In this document: in pieces, positions 62,881 to 64,000 of the stretch
Position numbering within the stretch: position 1 is the first letter of the stretch
How the letters are laid out: every line of letters begins with the position of its first letter
From: Periplaneta americana
Lineage: Eukaryota > Arthropoda > Insecta > Blattodea > Blattidae
Length of the DNA stretch: 64,000 bases
Reading direction: 5' to 3'
NCBI RefSeq assembly: GCF_040183065.1
Contig: NC_091124.1
Span: 63,136,001-63,200,000 of the forward strand
Translations under genes and position numbers: made by a program
The notes under the pieces: model-generated
Databases searched by the model: none
What the model was told of the DNA's origin: nothing
What the model saw: the letters and a program-made list of their open reading frames with translations, nothing else

Positions 62881-63640
62881 ATCGGAACATACTCTTTCTT
62901 ACTATTGCACAAGCTTCTCATAGAAATGTTTGTTGTTACTGTGGAACGGTATCATTTGACGTAAGTCTTTTTTCTTGAAATCATTGAGCCTGGGGATACA
63001 GTTCGAAGGCCGGAGTCTCGTTGGTAGATTCTCGAACACCTTAGTAGATACCCAATCTTCAATCTCATTTGAAGTGTTTTCGAACCCTTACGACATCTGG
63101 CTCATCTTTCTTAATACAGTTTCACTGAGCTTTGGAGATATTATGTAAGTTTACTATAATGATTCTGATATCTGCTGCAATCTTACAGTAAAAAAATCTT
63201 CTTATTGCACTGTTGTTACTAAGAAGCGCTGTTTGTCTCGAGATTCGACCATAACTCTGACTAGGTCCATGGAACTTCACGCTTCTTGATTTTCAACTTT
63301 TCATTAAGGACAAAGTCACAGCTGAGGTACTAATGTGCGGGAACAAGATATTTTTTATTCAACTCATCTATTATCTCTTGAACAGTAACATAAAACCATA
63401 GAAGGAGGAGCATGCGATTCTTGTTCTGGGCGCTACAATTGTCATTACAGATTATTAGCTTGCGTTTTGCTTATGATCCGAGCTCTCATCACTTCCAACA
63501 AACATGAAGCTGATGTTTCCGCCTCGTCCTGTAACACCTTCGTGCCATAGCATCATGAAACCATTGTTGTTGTTGTCGTCGTCCATGTGTATACCAAAAT
63601 TGTAGCAGGAGAACTGTCGTAAATAGTACATGATCACTCA
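62881..63640 (-). pseudogene. Degenerate transposon-associated protein with a DNCSAQNKN motif
   Basis: Minus frames: NNGFMMLWHEGVTGRGGNIS (63580-), then LIICNDNCSAQNKNRMLLLL and WFYVTVQEIIDELNKKYLVP after a frame change, then fragments to about 62880 (WVSTKVFENLPTRLRPSNCI, LNDFKKKDLRQMIPF). Order (W.EG...RG...I...DNC.(A/G)QNKN...W) follows an uncharacterised multi-copy insect protein family that I remember as transposon-derived. Stops and frameshifts throughout. Confidence 0.45.
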
Positions 63641-63776
63641 TTTTGGATGGGCACACTTTCAAACTGTACCCCATTTTTTGTTTAAACAACACTAAACAGT
63701 CACCTAAGAACAGTATACACCAACAAACTAAAGACGAATGAAGCTACATGGCTCGTTATAATATATATGATCCGTT

Positions 63777-63996
63777 GAGAGCAGAAGTGGTGTAAGTGAA
63801 AAATGGATAATGAGGGTTAAAGTAAACATTCTGTAAAATACAGGTCAAAGTAGCAATTAATATTCAATTTATTTAAATTATTAATAGTCAGTGAATAGCA
63901 CGAAGGACATATCAATTGCTACTTTGCGCTGTATTTTAAAGAAATTTTTACTTTAAACCTCATTACCCAATTTTGACTTACACCACTTCTGCTCTG
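63777..63996. repeat. 220-bp inverted-repeat element at the window end
   Basis: gagcagaagtggtgtaagt(g/c)a (63779) pairs with the complement at 63977-63996; arms of about 85 bases (to caaagtagcaatt) with roughly 85 percent identity and a central AT-rich loop. Likely a MITE; it may extend beyond the window. Confidence 0.8.
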
Positions 63997-64000
63997 AACG

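Noticed and set aside
1..64000. CRISPR-like arrays
   Set aside because: The tandem repeats here have no unique spacers of constant length and the window is clearly eukaryotic.

Overview
The window looks like nuclear DNA of an insect, most likely a cockroach or close relative (Blattodea; Periplaneta is my best guess). The grounds are an AT-rich background, no operon-like gene layout, many tRNA-derived SINEs, and at least seven copies of a non-LTR retrotransposon whose 3' end encodes a protein ending in AMNLRVP followed by a (TAAG)n tail, a pattern I associate with cockroach genomes. The species call is inference. No complete ordinary host gene is visible; one GC3-rich open stretch at 9357-9512 is a candidate host exon.

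Layout. 1-2540: 5' part of an LTR retrotransposon on the minus strand (gag, a leader with five tandem tRNA-Lys primer-binding-like sites, LTR). 2.7-3.35 kb: two tRNA-derived SINEs, one inside a 60-bp inverted repeat. 4.16-4.56 kb: 104-bp tandem repeat. 5.6 kb: small hAT-type MITE. 7.35-9.15 kb: broken DDE transposase. 9.36-12.48 kb: candidate exon followed by a 68-bp polypyrimidine minisatellite of about 40 copies. 12.75-13.95 kb: 179-bp satellite. 13.95-18.1 kb: broken endonuclease/RT LINE on the minus strand. 18.1-19.74 kb: foldback element. 20.2-22.1 kb: triple nest (DD41D mariner-like element inside a MITE inside an older mariner). 23.47-27.41 kb: pogo-type transposon with a small LINE inserted at its start codon. 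27.7-28.55 kb: internally deleted mariner. 29.4-31.2 kb: LINE fragments, one inside a TA-flanked MITE. 32.3-32.85 kb: RT fragment joined to a Penelope-like endonuclease fragment. 34.25-34.94 kb: LINE. 35.8-36.5 kb: short promoter-plus-ORF unit with a duplicated tail. 37.9-39.2 kb: an internally deleted LINE and a second LINE in opposite orientation. 40.0-41.05 kb: DNA transposon with 240-bp inverted repeats. 42.3-47.7 kb: hAT remnants and SINEs. 48.9-49.4 kb: mariner remnant. 50.0-51.4 kb: hAT element with an 8-bp target duplication. 53.5-54.8 kb: conserved repetitive ORF with a 39-residue repeat region. 55.6-56.5 kb: SINE and a large palindrome. 56.9-58.8 kb: piggyBac-like element interrupted by a SINE. 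58.9-60.4 kb: two large inverted-repeat elements. 61.1-62.4 kb: longest LINE copy (RT domain). 62.9-64 kb: degenerate transposon ORF and a terminal palindrome.

The parts do not form a pathway; they are a record of successive insertions. Target-site duplications and interrupted inverted repeats let several insertions be ordered in time. Nearly every coding region is broken by frameshifts or stops; the best-preserved reading frames are the partial gag (1-1176, minus) and the 412-codon RT frame at 61.1 kb. I found no rRNA, intact tRNA gene, CRISPR array or prokaryotic feature.
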